DNA of 19,189 nucleotides from Oligoflexia bacterium (GTDB lineage Bacteria; Bdellovibrionota; UBA1018; CAIMNF01): contig CAIMNF010000402.1 in assembly GCA_903842755.1 (NCBI GenBank), positions 1-19,189 of the forward strand, written 5' to 3'. Made by a program: the position numbers and the translations under genes. Shown here piece by piece: positions 7,782-14,825 of this stretch (position 1 is the stretch's first letter; every line of letters begins with the position of its first letter). The notes under the pieces are model-generated. The model saw only the letters and a program-made list of their open reading frames with translations. It was not told the origin of the DNA and did no database searches.

Positions 7782-7790
7782 TGGGATAAT
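7782..7790 (+). promoter_or_regulatory. Extended -10 promoter candidate before the small membrane ORF
   Basis: TGGGATAAT is an extended -10 (TGn then GATAAT, five of six matches to TATAAT). It predicts a start near 7797, ten bases before the ATG at 7807. No good -35 is seen, which is acceptable for extended -10 promoters. It would drive the plus-strand cluster from the 50-aa ORF onwards. Confidence 0.38.
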
Positions 7791-7806
7791 CTTAGAGTCC
7801 AAAGCT

Positions 7807-7959
7807 ATGGAAGAAAAAAAGCCGTCCGAAAAAGATTCTTTGGGTGTCCCTGTTGAAAAAAGTCCGTGGCTGATTTGGGCTTTGCTCCAAATACCCATTG
7901 TCATTATTATGGTTGCGCTCCTTTACTTTGGTTATCAAAAGTTTAAAGAAGGACAATGA
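7807..7959 (+). CDS. Small single-pass membrane protein, 50 aa
   Basis: A 50-codon ORF. The first 20 residues are highly charged (EEKKPSEKD), residues ~21-43 form one clear transmembrane helix (WLIWALLQIPIVIIMVALLYF), and the last seven are basic. A cytoplasmic N-terminus is not certain. It has no strong Shine-Dalgarno but sits just after a promoter candidate. Its TGA stop is followed with no gap by the TTG start of the ATPase gene in the same reading frame, so the two are certainly co-transcribed and probably coupled. The function is unknown; a membrane docking partner for the ATPase is a reasonable guess. Confidence 0.6.
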   Translation: MEEKKPSEKDSLGVPVEKSPWLIWALLQIPIVIIMVALLYFGYQKFKEGQ

Positions 7960-8904
7960 TTGGCGCATCCAAAGAACCCCAAAAGTAAAACGCCAGTAAA
8001 AGTACCGAAAAAAGTAAAGATGATTGGTCGCCAGGCAGAAACCCAATTGATTGAGTCCCTCATCGCAGCCCATAAGCATGTTTTGTTGGAAGGTCCAGTC
8101 GGTTCTGGAAAGACGTCTCTTGCCCTCTTCATTGCAGACCATCTCCAAAGGAAAGTGGTACGCGTGGATGGGGACGGTCGCTTTACCGAGCAAAAACTAG
8201 TCGGTTCTTTTGACCCCAAACTGGTCATGGGATTTGGCTTCGGCCGCAAAAGCTTTTTACCAGGGCCTCTGTATGAAGCGATGGCGGAAGGGGCGTTGTT
8301 GTTGTTGAACGAACTCAACCGAATGCCCGAAATGGTTCAAAATGTTTTACTTCCTGTTTTAGAACAGAATTCCGTATTGAATATTCCGCATTTAGGAGTC
8401 CTAAAAGCAGCTCCGGGGTTCTGTTTGATTGCAACCCAAAATCCGCGAGAGTTTATCGGAACGGCACCGATCGGCGAAGCGCTTCTGGATCGGTTAGAAT
8501 GGGTCTCCATTCACTATCTTTCCGAAGATCAAGAAGTTGAAGTTTTACAGAGACATTTACCAGGCCTTTCTCGCTTTTGGGCATGGGCTTGTGTGATTTT
8601 AATAAGATTGACCCGCAGCCATTCCAAAATTAAGCGGGGAGCATCTTTACGGGCAGCTTTGTCATTAGCGGAACTGGTCCTTGCCTCAAAGTGGACAGTG
8701 TCTCAGCTAGAATCCGAAAATTTTTGGACTCTGGCTACTTCGGTATTGGCGAATCGAATTGAGCTACAGGTTTCTAAATTTTCAGCACAGGCGTATTCCG
8801 CGAGCCTGAGTGAAGTGATGAGCGAACTCAGAGCCTTGTTGCTCGTTGAGCTAAAGAAAGATGAGTCGGGGACCATGCTCGAAAAAAAAAAGGGCACGGC
8901 TTAA
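7960..8904 (+). CDS. MoxR/ChlI-type AAA+ ATPase
   Basis: AAA+ ATPase of the MoxR/chelatase class, 314 residues, which normally works as a ring with a VWA-domain partner to remodel or metallate a target protein. Walker A is GPVGSGKTS (45-53), Walker B LLLLNELN (113-120), sensor 1 ATQNP (158-162), an arginine-finger-like LLDRLE (175-180) and sensor 2 GASLRA (227-232). The start is TTG with GAAGGA six bases upstream; an ATG at 8020 would begin exactly at the conserved MIGRQAE and is the alternative. The last codons run through ten A's, and a -1 slip there would extend the protein into the VWA frame, giving 630 residues. Without slippage it stops four codons after the A-run. Family assignment is secure; the target is unknown. 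Confidence 0.88.
   Translation: MAHPKNPKSKTPVKVPKKVKMIGRQAETQLIESLIAAHKHVLLEGPVGSGKTSLALFIADHLQRKVVRVDGDGRFTEQKLVGSFDPKLVMGFGFGRKSFLPGPLYEAMAEGALLLLNELNRMPEMVQNVLLPVLEQNSVLNIPHLGVLKAAPGFCLIATQNPREFIGTAPIGEALLDRLEWVSIHYLSEDQEVEVLQRHLPGLSRFWAWACVILIRLTRSHSKIKRGASLRAALSLAELVLASKWTVSQLESENFWTLATSVLANRIELQVSKFSAQAYSASLSEVMSELRALLLVELKKDESGTMLEKKKGTA
8882..8892 (+). promoter_or_regulatory. Candidate -1 frameshift or transcriptional slippage site
   Basis: Ten A's (8882-8891) followed by GGG. In the ATPase frame the codons are GAA AAA AAA AAG, so the heptamer A AAA AAG (8886-8892), the slippery site of E. coli dnaX, is in register. A -1 shift enters the open VWA frame. A purine-rich GGGGA (8868-8872) lies 13 bases upstream, where Shine-Dalgarno-like stimulators act. 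A modest stem, AATCAG with CTGATT (8909-8914 and 8926-8931), lies downstream. Ten A's would also allow RNA polymerase slippage. Confidence 0.6.
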
Positions 8905-9851
8905 AAGCAATCAGTTCTACGGCGCCTGATTCCCGCGCTGACTTATTTCAATTCAAGGCAGATTCGTTTGGAGAGCGAGAAGAATCTCCCCTGAACGAGC
9001 CTATTTCCGAAGTAGACCGCGACCGACAGCAGGAAGGTTGGGACCTTGCCGCGCGCTTCCGTGACCTTCAGCGGTTTGGGTATTTAAAGCCAAAGGAGCG
9101 CAAAGAACTCGCCGATCGTGCCATTCGGGCGATTTTGGATCACGCTTACGAATTGTTGGGCCCAATCCAAAAACCCTATTCGTATCAATTGGTCAGTGAA
9201 AGTGACTTGGCCACTTTAGGTTGCGCTGCGGGCAATCGGTGGGGATCAAGCGCCGGTGACTTCGTTGCAGAGCTCGATATCGAAGAAACGCTGACTCAAT
9301 GGAGTGAGTTGATGTATCAGGTTCGAATGCCAGTCCATCGGGGATTAGTTTTGCTTTTGGATACGAGCCTGTCCATGAAGGGAGAAAAATTAGCCTTTCT
9401 TGCCGTGACGGTGGCCGCTGTGGCGTTAAGTGTGCCGAATGAAACGTTGGCGGTCTTAGGCTTTGATTCAGAAACCCACACCATCAAGCCTTTTTGTGAT
9501 CCAAACGGGCAAGTCCTGGATTGGATCTCAAACGTGATGAGGATTCCACCAGGAGGGTTTACTCACATTGAGCGTGGGTTGACGGCGGCCCGAAAATGGA
9601 TTGAAGATAGCCCATTTCCGCAGGCGCGGATCATTTTAGTGAGTGATGGTCGTTACACGGAAGGAAAAGACCCGGTGCGAGTGGCCGCCGGGCAAAGTTT
9701 TATTCATGCAATTAAAATAGGGAAAGAGCCCCAGGGGCGATCCGTCATGCGCGCCATCGCGGATCAAACAGGCGGGCATTTTCACGAAGTCAGAGAGATG
9801 AGGGATTTACCGCAAGTGCTGCTCGCGGCAATTCGAAGCTGGGTTCGTTAG
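8886..9851 (+). CDS. VWA-domain protein, probably the C-terminal half of a frameshifted ATPase-VWA polypeptide
   Basis: The VWA partner of the ATPase. The domain shows a full MIDAS: DTSLS (first Asp codon at 9360), GGFTHIERGL with the MIDAS Thr, and VSDGRYTEG with the last Asp. Ahead of it a charged linker (GEREESPLNEPISEVDRD) and an amphipathic helix (FRDLQRFGYLKPKERKELAD) are clearly coding, yet this frame has no ATG, GTG or TTG from the upstream TGA at 8862 until a TTG at 9135, which lies after the conserved helix. The frame is therefore probably entered by a -1 shift at 8886-8892, so I start the entry there. ATPase, acidic linker and VWA in that order is the layout of ChlD/BchD/CobT-type chelatase subunits. 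Alternatives are a non-standard start, a real indel, or an assembly error in the A-run. Confidence 0.75.
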   Translation, partial: KKGHGLKAISSTAPDSRADLFQFKADSFGEREESPLNEPISEVDRDRQQEGWDLAARFRDLQRFGYLKPKERKELADRAIRAILDHAYELLGPIQKPYSYQLVSESDLATLGCAAGNRWGSSAGDFVAELDIEETLTQWSELMYQVRMPVHRGLVLLLDTSLSMKGEKLAFLAVTVAAVALSVPNETLAVLGFDSETHTIKPFCDPNGQVLDWISNVMRIPPGGFTHIERGLTAARKWIEDSPFPQARIILVSDGRYTEGKDPVRVAAGQSFIHAIKIGKEPQGRSVMRAIADQTGGHFHEVREMRDLPQVLLAAIRSWVR

Positions 9852-9865
9852 GGGTATTTCACCGC

Positions 9866-9894
9866 TAGACCCTGGCCGCGCTTTCAGGTAAAAT
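9866..9894 (+). promoter_or_regulatory. Sigma70-like promoter abutting the DCC-family gene
   Basis: TAGACC (four of six to TTGACA), a 17-bp spacer and TAAAAT (five of six to TATAAT). The -10 ends six bases before the ATG at 9901, so transcripts would begin at or beside the start codon. The same geometry is seen at 6979-7007. The gene has no convincing Shine-Dalgarno. Confidence 0.4.
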
Positions 9895-9900
9895 TAGTCC

Positions 9901-10314
9901 ATGAAGAACGCGGATGCTGACGCAGAAAAGTGCATTATTTTTTTTGATGGCGTTTGCAACCTCTGCAATGAATGGGTCGATTTTCTAATCGATCGTTCAA
10001 AAACTCAAAATTTTTATTATAGCTCCTTACAAGGTCAAACCGCGCGGCGATTATTAGGCCAAGAAAAGGCCGAGGCTTTATCCAGCGTCGTCCTGTGGAA
10101 GCAAGGGCAAGTCTATGAACGGTCAACGGCCGTTCTCCAAACTTTAGGAATGTTGGGTGGGGGTTGGAAGGTTTTTTCATTACTAGGCATCTTTCCGCAA
10201 TCCTTACGGGATCGTGTTTACGAGTGGGTGGCTAACCACCGCTATGCTTGGTTTGGAAAGCGCGAAACGTGCCGATTGCCCACCCCCGAAGAAAAAGCTT
10301 TTTTCTTAGACTAG
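9901..10314 (+). CDS. DCC-family (DUF393) thiol-disulfide oxidoreductase-like protein
   Basis: 137 residues of the DCC family, thioredoxin-fold-like proteins proposed to act on thiols, although few have been tested. The signature FFDGVCNLCNEWVDFLIDR (14-32) carries the CxxC pair C19/C22, and YYSSLQGQTARRLL fits the second conserved block. There is no signal peptide, so it should be cytoplasmic or loosely membrane-bound (a short hydrophobic stretch at ~83-99). It follows the VWA gene by 49 bases and precedes the ferritin-ATP-grasp gene by nine, so it belongs to the same unit even if it has its own promoter. A redox or metal-handling helper for that fusion enzyme is a plausible inference. Confidence 0.85.
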   Translation: MKNADADAEKCIIFFDGVCNLCNEWVDFLIDRSKTQNFYYSSLQGQTARRLLGQEKAEALSSVVLWKQGQVYERSTAVLQTLGMLGGGWKVFSLLGIFPQSLRDRVYEWVANHRYAWFGKRETCRLPTPEEKAFFLD

Positions 10315-10323
10315 GCAACAGTC

Positions 10324-12348
10324 ATGATCAAACGTCCACTTGCAGATCTTGCTCGACAAATTTTATTGGGTGGAACCCTTTCGGATAAGTTGGAAGGAAC
10401 GTTGGGGGCAGGTCCTCTTTCTTTCAATTTCATTGACTGGGATTCAGGGAGTTCTGAGACCGAACCAGAGTTTGAACTGCCGGGACGACTGGGTAAACTC
10501 AAAGTGGGGCCCGGCGAAAAGCCCGAAGGCAAATTTCCAAAAACGGCAGAGCTCAGAGCAAGCACCGGTCGGGGAAAGCTTCTCCACTTTTTTGCAAATC
10601 ATGAACTCTTGGCGATTGAAACCATGGCGCTTACCCTGTTGCGCTTTCCACATGCGCCGCTCGAATTTAAACAGGGCGTATTTAAAACGTTGCAAGACGA
10701 GCAGCGCCATCTTCAGGCCTATCAAGTTCGAATGCAGGAACTTGGTGTTGAACTCGGTGATTTTCCGTTGAACTTTTATTTTTGGAACACGTTAAAAACC
10801 ATACAATCGCCGTTTGATTTTGTGACCCGAATGAGCCTAACTTTTGAGCAAGCAAACTTAGATTTTGCTTTGGATTTTTCAAGTCGAATGAGGGAACTTG
10901 GAGATCAGACCTCGGCCCAGCTTTTAATGACGATCCACGATGACGAAGTGAAACACGTTCAGCATGGGTTGAAGTGGTTTCGCGTATGGAAAGATGCGCG
11001 GGATTCGGATTGGACGGCCTATAAAAGTAATTTGCCTTATCCGCTCTCGGTTCGGCGTGCCAAGGGAAGATTTTTTTCAGAGTCTTCAAGGCTTGCCGCA
11101 GGATTGGATGAAGAATTTATCCGGGAGCTCAAGGTTGCCGGTGGATCACGGGGAAGGGTGCCCGACCTTTTTTACTTTAACCCACAGTGTGAACTGGAAG
11201 TTGCTGGAACCATCGCTCAAGGCCAGACTAATTTCAAATGGCCAAAAGCAGTGAACGAAAAGATTTTAGACCTAGAACCCTTGATGATTTGGTTGGGCAA
11301 GGAGTCCGATTGGGTTTTTCAACACCAAAAGCCGCCTGTAGATTGGCGGGCCGAAGTTCACCGCTGGAAGTCGGAGGTTCCAGAGATCTATTTGTCGCCG
11401 GCCGAGCTCACTCAAAATTCTCAATTTAACTCTTTTAGGCCATGGGGGTGGTCTGAAAGCGCGTGGCGGGAGTATGAATTGTTTTCTCCAAGACTAAAAA
11501 TACATCCCGAGCTTGATCGCCACTCGTTGAATTCGCTTTATTCAAAAGCATTTTGGCTTAAAGAATTGGCGCCCCTTGGGGGGGGAGCCCTTGCTGGAGA
11601 TCGACAATGGGTCACAGATGCGACCGAAATAAAATCATGGATTCATACCCATCTTAAGCCTGGCCAGTCTGCTCTTTTAAAGCGGGCCGTCAGTACCAGC
11701 GGGCGTGGGCACCAATTGTTAACGCGGAATGATCGGGGAGAGATTGTGGGGGAATTGCCAAATGGAACGTCCGACCTAATCATAGAGCGTTATTTAGAAA
11801 AACGCGCCGATTTTTCTACGCAAATTGAAATTTCTCCGCAAGGCGAGCTTAAAGTTTTTGAGCCCCGATTTTTTAAAGTGGATTCGCACTTCCAGTACCA
11901 AGGGGCATATTTGGGGACGCGACCAAGGCCCGAAATTCCGGCTGAATACGGGGAATTATTAAAGTCCCAAGGCCAAGTGCGCATGAGCGTGATTCACCGT
12001 GTGGCGGAAGTTTTAAAAAGGCATCACTACGTAGGTCCGGTGGGTATAGACGGCATGATTTATTTTGATCCAGAACAGCAGGCCCTTCGCGTTCATCCTG
12101 TCGTTGAAGTGAATGTGCGGTTAACCATGGGAAGGCTTGCGCTTGAGCTTGAGTCCATCGTGAAAAAAAAGGAAATTTTGCCGAATGGATTTTGGAAGTT
12201 CTATTCGATTCACGAAGTCCAATCCCAGGGATATGCGGGCTTTATGGACTTCGAAAAAGATTTGCGAAAAAAAAGGGGAGAGCAGCTGATTGCTACCACT
12301 CCGGCCGCGGTCGCTCGAAAGACCTGGACGGCGATTCTTTTGGCTTAG
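10324..12348 (+). CDS. Ferritin-like (DUF455) and ATP-grasp fusion protein
   Basis: Cytoplasmic protein of 674 residues with two parts. Residues ~80-225 match a DUF455-type ferritin-like four-helix domain with candidate di-iron ligands E94 or E99 (NHELLAIETMAL), E126 and H129 (DEQRH), E175 (TFEQANLD), and E208 and H211 (HDDEVKH). Residues ~280-674 look like an ATP-grasp enzyme: YFNPQCELEVA (284-294) and PWGWS (373-377) resemble the lead-in of uncharacterised bacterial ATP-grasp proteins; LLKRAVSTSGRGH (451-463) fits the ATP-binding Lys and glycine-rich loop, IIERYL (486-491) the hinge, and EVNVRL (595-600) the metal-binding Glu/Asn motif. ATP-grasp enzymes join a carboxylate to an amine or thiol. 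The substrate is unknown. It starts nine bases after the DCC gene, and its stop overlaps that of the convergent acyltransferase gene. Confidence 0.8.
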   Translation: MIKRPLADLARQILLGGTLSDKLEGTLGAGPLSFNFIDWDSGSSETEPEFELPGRLGKLKVGPGEKPEGKFPKTAELRASTGRGKLLHFFANHELLAIETMALTLLRFPHAPLEFKQGVFKTLQDEQRHLQAYQVRMQELGVELGDFPLNFYFWNTLKTIQSPFDFVTRMSLTFEQANLDFALDFSSRMRELGDQTSAQLLMTIHDDEVKHVQHGLKWFRVWKDARDSDWTAYKSNLPYPLSVRRAKGRFFSESSRLAAGLDEEFIRELKVAGGSRGRVPDLFYFNPQCELEVAGTIAQGQTNFKWPKAVNEKILDLEPLMIWLGKESDWVFQHQKPPVDWRAEVHRWKSEVPEIYLSPAELTQNSQFNSFRPWGWSESAWREYELFSPRLKIHPELDRHSLNSLYSKAFWLKELAPLGGGALAGDRQWVTDATEIKSWIHTHLKPGQSALLKRAVSTSGRGHQLLTRNDRGEIVGELPNGTSDLIIERYLEKRADFSTQIEISPQGELKVFEPRFFKVDSHFQYQGAYLGTRPRPEIPAEYGELLKSQGQVRMSVIHRVAEVLKRHHYVGPVGIDGMIYFDPEQQALRVHPVVEVNVRLTMGRLALELESIVKKKEILPNGFWKFYSIHEVQSQGYAGFMDFEKDLRKKRGEQLIATTPAAVARKTWTAILLA

Positions 12349-12354
12349 CCAAAG
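12338..12354. other. Small hairpin holding both convergent stop codons
   Basis: TTTGGC, a TTA loop, then GCCAAA (12339-12353), extendable by one G-T pair. The plus-strand TAG and minus-strand TAA both fall at its tip. Neither side carries a strong T-run, so it would be at best a weak bidirectional terminator. Confidence 0.3.
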
Positions 12355-13478
12355 TGAAACGATTTCTTTCGCAGTAGTCGGTCTCTTAGCTTTAATGTAG
12401 GTTTTTCGATTCCGAAATAGAGGAGTGCGCTTGCGGTCGCGGCGCAAGCGAGAATCATTACCGGATAAAGAATGCTCCCGGGATCTATTCCCATATGGAT
12501 AAGCCAAAGATGGCAATGATGAATCACCGACTTATGAACCAAATAAAAAGAAAAAGCCAAGTTTGCAACGTGCCTCGCCCATTTTCCCTTAAACTGCGAG
12601 AATATTCCCCGGGTTGAAAGTGCCGAAAGAAGGAGGAATCCGAAGCCAACTCCATTCAATAGGTAACCATAGCAAGAGGCCCATAAGGCGGCTTCATGCC
12701 GAGTTAAATAAAATGAGCAAATCAAAAAAAAGATCGCGAGGACAAAAGATGTATTTCCGCCGATCTTGGCAGATCGTTCGGAGCTGAAGAAATTTGGCTT
12801 GTTGTTGTAAAAAGCGGCTATAGCGGCCCCAATCACCAGAGGGTCTAACCTGCACAATGTAGGATAGTAAATATTTTCGTAGTATTGCCGATAAAACAGG
12901 CTTGGCTTATAAAAGTAAAAAAAGTCCTTTGTGAAGTGAGTCCATCGATAATGCCGAAAAGCCACTTCCGCAGCGAGAATTAGGGACACCATAAACATAG
13001 ACCGTTTCGTGGAAGAAAAAGGAAAGAGGAGCAGAAGAATTAAGGGTAACAAAAGATAGAACTGTTCTTCCACGCACAATGACCAGGCATGAGAAAAAGC
13101 TCCCGTAATCCCGTAGTCTAGGCTTAGGTTTAAAGTAAAACTCAGGTATTTCCAAATCGGTGCAAGGATGCTTCGTTCAGCTATGCCAGGAAAAAAGTAA
13201 TACGCAGCTAGAACGATTAGAAAGTTCGGCCAAATCCTAAATCCACGCCTGAGGTAAAACTGACGAATAGAGATCGTTCCTGTTTTTTTAATCTCTTTTA
13301 GGAGCTGAGTGGTCATTAAAAAACCACTCAGTACAAAAAACAAGTCGACTCCTGCCCAGCCAAACTCTCCAAAACGCCCAAACCAAATGTCACTGGCATA
13401 TTGATTAAAGTGACTCGTAAAAACCATGGCTATAGCGATAGAACGCAAAAGGTCTAACGGCAAAGAGCGTGAGTTCAA
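12345..13478 (-). CDS. Acyltransferase-3 (OafA/YrhL-type) membrane protein
   Basis: Integral membrane O-acyltransferase of 377 residues with about ten membrane segments, expected to transfer an acetyl or other acyl group to a surface polysaccharide or related glycan. Family signatures are LLRSIAIAMVFTSHF (10-24, with the conserved His23), GWAGVDLFFVLSGFL (40-54), LRRGFRIWP (76-84) and HAWSLCVEEQFYLLLPL (130-146). The periplasmic SGNH domain found in some relatives is missing, as is usual for the short form. The TTG start overlaps the upstream stop as TTGA, so translation is probably coupled to the metallopeptidase gene; AAGG lies about 12 bases upstream. A shared role in envelope modification is inferred from that coupling. 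Confidence 0.88.
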   Translation of the reverse strand: MNSRSLPLDLLRSIAIAMVFTSHFNQYASDIWFGRFGEFGWAGVDLFFVLSGFLMTTQLLKEIKKTGTISIRQFYLRRGFRIWPNFLIVLAAYYFFPGIAERSILAPIWKYLSFTLNLSLDYGITGAFSHAWSLCVEEQFYLLLPLILLLLFPFSSTKRSMFMVSLILAAEVAFRHYRWTHFTKDFFYFYKPSLFYRQYYENIYYPTLCRLDPLVIGAAIAAFYNNKPNFFSSERSAKIGGNTSFVLAIFFLICSFYLTRHEAALWASCYGYLLNGVGFGFLLLSALSTRGIFSQFKGKWARHVANLAFSFYLVHKSVIHHCHLWLIHMGIDPGSILYPVMILACAATASALLYFGIEKPTLKLRDRLLRKKSFHFG

Positions 13479-14644
13479 CGGCTAAGCGCCTTAATCGTCG
13501 CTTGGATTCCCTCAATTTTTTTTGCGTCTGGGTCTTGTTCGAGCCGTTCTTTGGCCCAATTAAACATGTCATGCGAATACTGCTTCAATTGGTCGATTTG
13601 GTTCAAAAAATGCTTTTCGCTGCGGCGAATATTGGCCGGAAGTGGAAAATAATGTAGGAAATGGTCATCCGCATACACGTAATATCGAACCCCTAAGAGA
13701 TCATTACTGTAACTCAGGTTTTCGAGGTGATCGAAGCGGAACTGGTCGAAATGAATTTTCATCCATCCCGAAATTTGAAGCATCATTTCAAGCGATTCGA
13801 GTCGAACCGACTTTGCTGCGATTCTTAGCGTGGAATCGGATTCATGATTGAGTCGCGTCAGATCAGCTTCTGTTTTCAGCACTTGGTTTTTAAAAGCGAG
13901 AGGCTCATCAAAATCAAACCCGCCTTTCAAATAATCAAAGCCGCTCAAAATTTGCCGATAGCGGCGTAAAGTTGAGCCTGCTTTTTTGGGCTCAATACCT
14001 CCTCCATAAAGTGGAGCGTGGCCCGCTTCAAGTTCAGCGATTTTTGCAATATGAGTAAACTCGTGTTCCAGCAAGGGATTCGACTCGTTAGGAAATAAAA
14101 TAGAATGCATTGGAATAGATAGAATTTTGGTCGGTGGAGTCCCCTTTGCGTAAGACTTCGGATAAAGGACGTCGACGTGAGCTGCGGCATTTAAGTCAGG
14201 TCTGTACGCGAGTATGACCTTTTGAGACTCAAGCTCAACTGCTTTTTGGTTAAGATAATTCCCATTTTTTACGGGTTGAATCACAACGCGCTCCAGCCCA
14301 TCTAACCATTCTAATTTGGAAAGAGTGAATTCAACGCCTCGTTTTTTAAGAAGCATGGCGGCTTGATGGAGGAGGTTTTTCAATAATAATGATTTATGCC
14401 CTGGGGCATCGTGGTATGCCGCCGCTAAATTAAAAAAATCGGTGTCGTCTTTGTTAAAGTGATCTTGCAAGGCTTGGTCATAATCAAGAAAAGTATCAAA
14501 GCTTAGGTCCATTTTCTCGGCGCGATAAAAACCGATCAGTCGCTGATCGCAATCATTCCCAAAGGAGGTGAGCGGCACCCAAAACGTAAATAAGAAGAGC
14601 CCTAGACTTAAAAGTCGTTTTGTTGCTGGTTTGCAGAGACCCAT
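13475..14644 (-). CDS. Predicted secreted HEXXH metallopeptidase-like protein
   Basis: 389 residues. A signal peptide covers about 1-29 with likely cleavage at SFG-ND. LLEHEFTHIAKIAELEAGH contains the zinc-binding HEXXH motif HEFTH (194-198); the glutamates at 204 and 206 or the H209 that follow could give the third ligand. Nothing else in the protein is familiar, so a zinc peptidase is suggested by one motif only. I chose the ATG at 14644; an in-frame TTG 13 codons upstream is really the first half of a TTGACA -35 box and would spoil the signal peptide. The 3' end overlaps the acyltransferase start by four bases. Exported location is well supported; catalytic function is moderate. Confidence 0.65.
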   Translation of the reverse strand: MGLCKPATKRLLSLGLFLFTFWVPLTSFGNDCDQRLIGFYRAEKMDLSFDTFLDYDQALQDHFNKDDTDFFNLAAAYHDAPGHKSLLLKNLLHQAAMLLKKRGVEFTLSKLEWLDGLERVVIQPVKNGNYLNQKAVELESQKVILAYRPDLNAAAHVDVLYPKSYAKGTPPTKILSIPMHSILFPNESNPLLEHEFTHIAKIAELEAGHAPLYGGGIEPKKAGSTLRRYRQILSGFDYLKGGFDFDEPLAFKNQVLKTEADLTRLNHESDSTLRIAAKSVRLESLEMMLQISGWMKIHFDQFRFDHLENLSYSNDLLGVRYYVYADDHFLHYFPLPANIRRSEKHFLNQIDQLKQYSHDMFNWAKERLEQDPDAKKIEGIQATIKALSR

Positions 14645-14654
14645 TTGTTTTTGA

Positions 14655-14683
14655 AATGTATTGGAATAGTCAAGAATTGTCAA
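14655..14683 (-). promoter_or_regulatory. Sigma70-like promoter of the metallopeptidase gene
   Basis: A consensus -35 TTGACA (14683-14678), a 17-bp spacer and TACATT (14660-14655, four of six). Ten bases separate the -10 from the ATG at 14644, so the leader would be only about three bases. No Shine-Dalgarno is present. Confidence 0.5.
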
Positions 14684-14825
14684 CCCGGCAGTTCCGAGAC
14701 AAAGTTTGGGACAAATTACCCCAGCCCATCATCAAAAAGTCTCATAGTTCAATCATTACAAATGGTTGGAGAATATTTTTTTCCGTACTCATTAAGTTCG
14801 TCAAAAATCGTCCGAACAGTTTTTT

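Noticed and set aside
7792..8318. Minus-strand open frames of 127-133 codons opposite the small ORF and the ATPase
   Set aside because: They are antisense shadows; the plus strand there encodes a membrane peptide and conserved AAA+ motifs.
8882..8904. ATPase-VWA junction as a dead pseudogene
   Set aside because: Both halves keep every catalytic motif, the disruption falls exactly at the domain boundary, and the heptamer is in register. An assembly error in the A-run is still possible and is stated in the finding.
14645..14683. TTG start 13 codons upstream of the metallopeptidase ATG
   Set aside because: This TTG belongs to a consensus TTGACA -35 box, and the added residues would separate the signal peptide from the N-terminus.
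14684..14825. Flagellar sigma28 promoter upstream of the chemoreceptor gene
   Set aside because: I searched for TAAA followed about 15 bases later by GCCGATAA and found nothing close.
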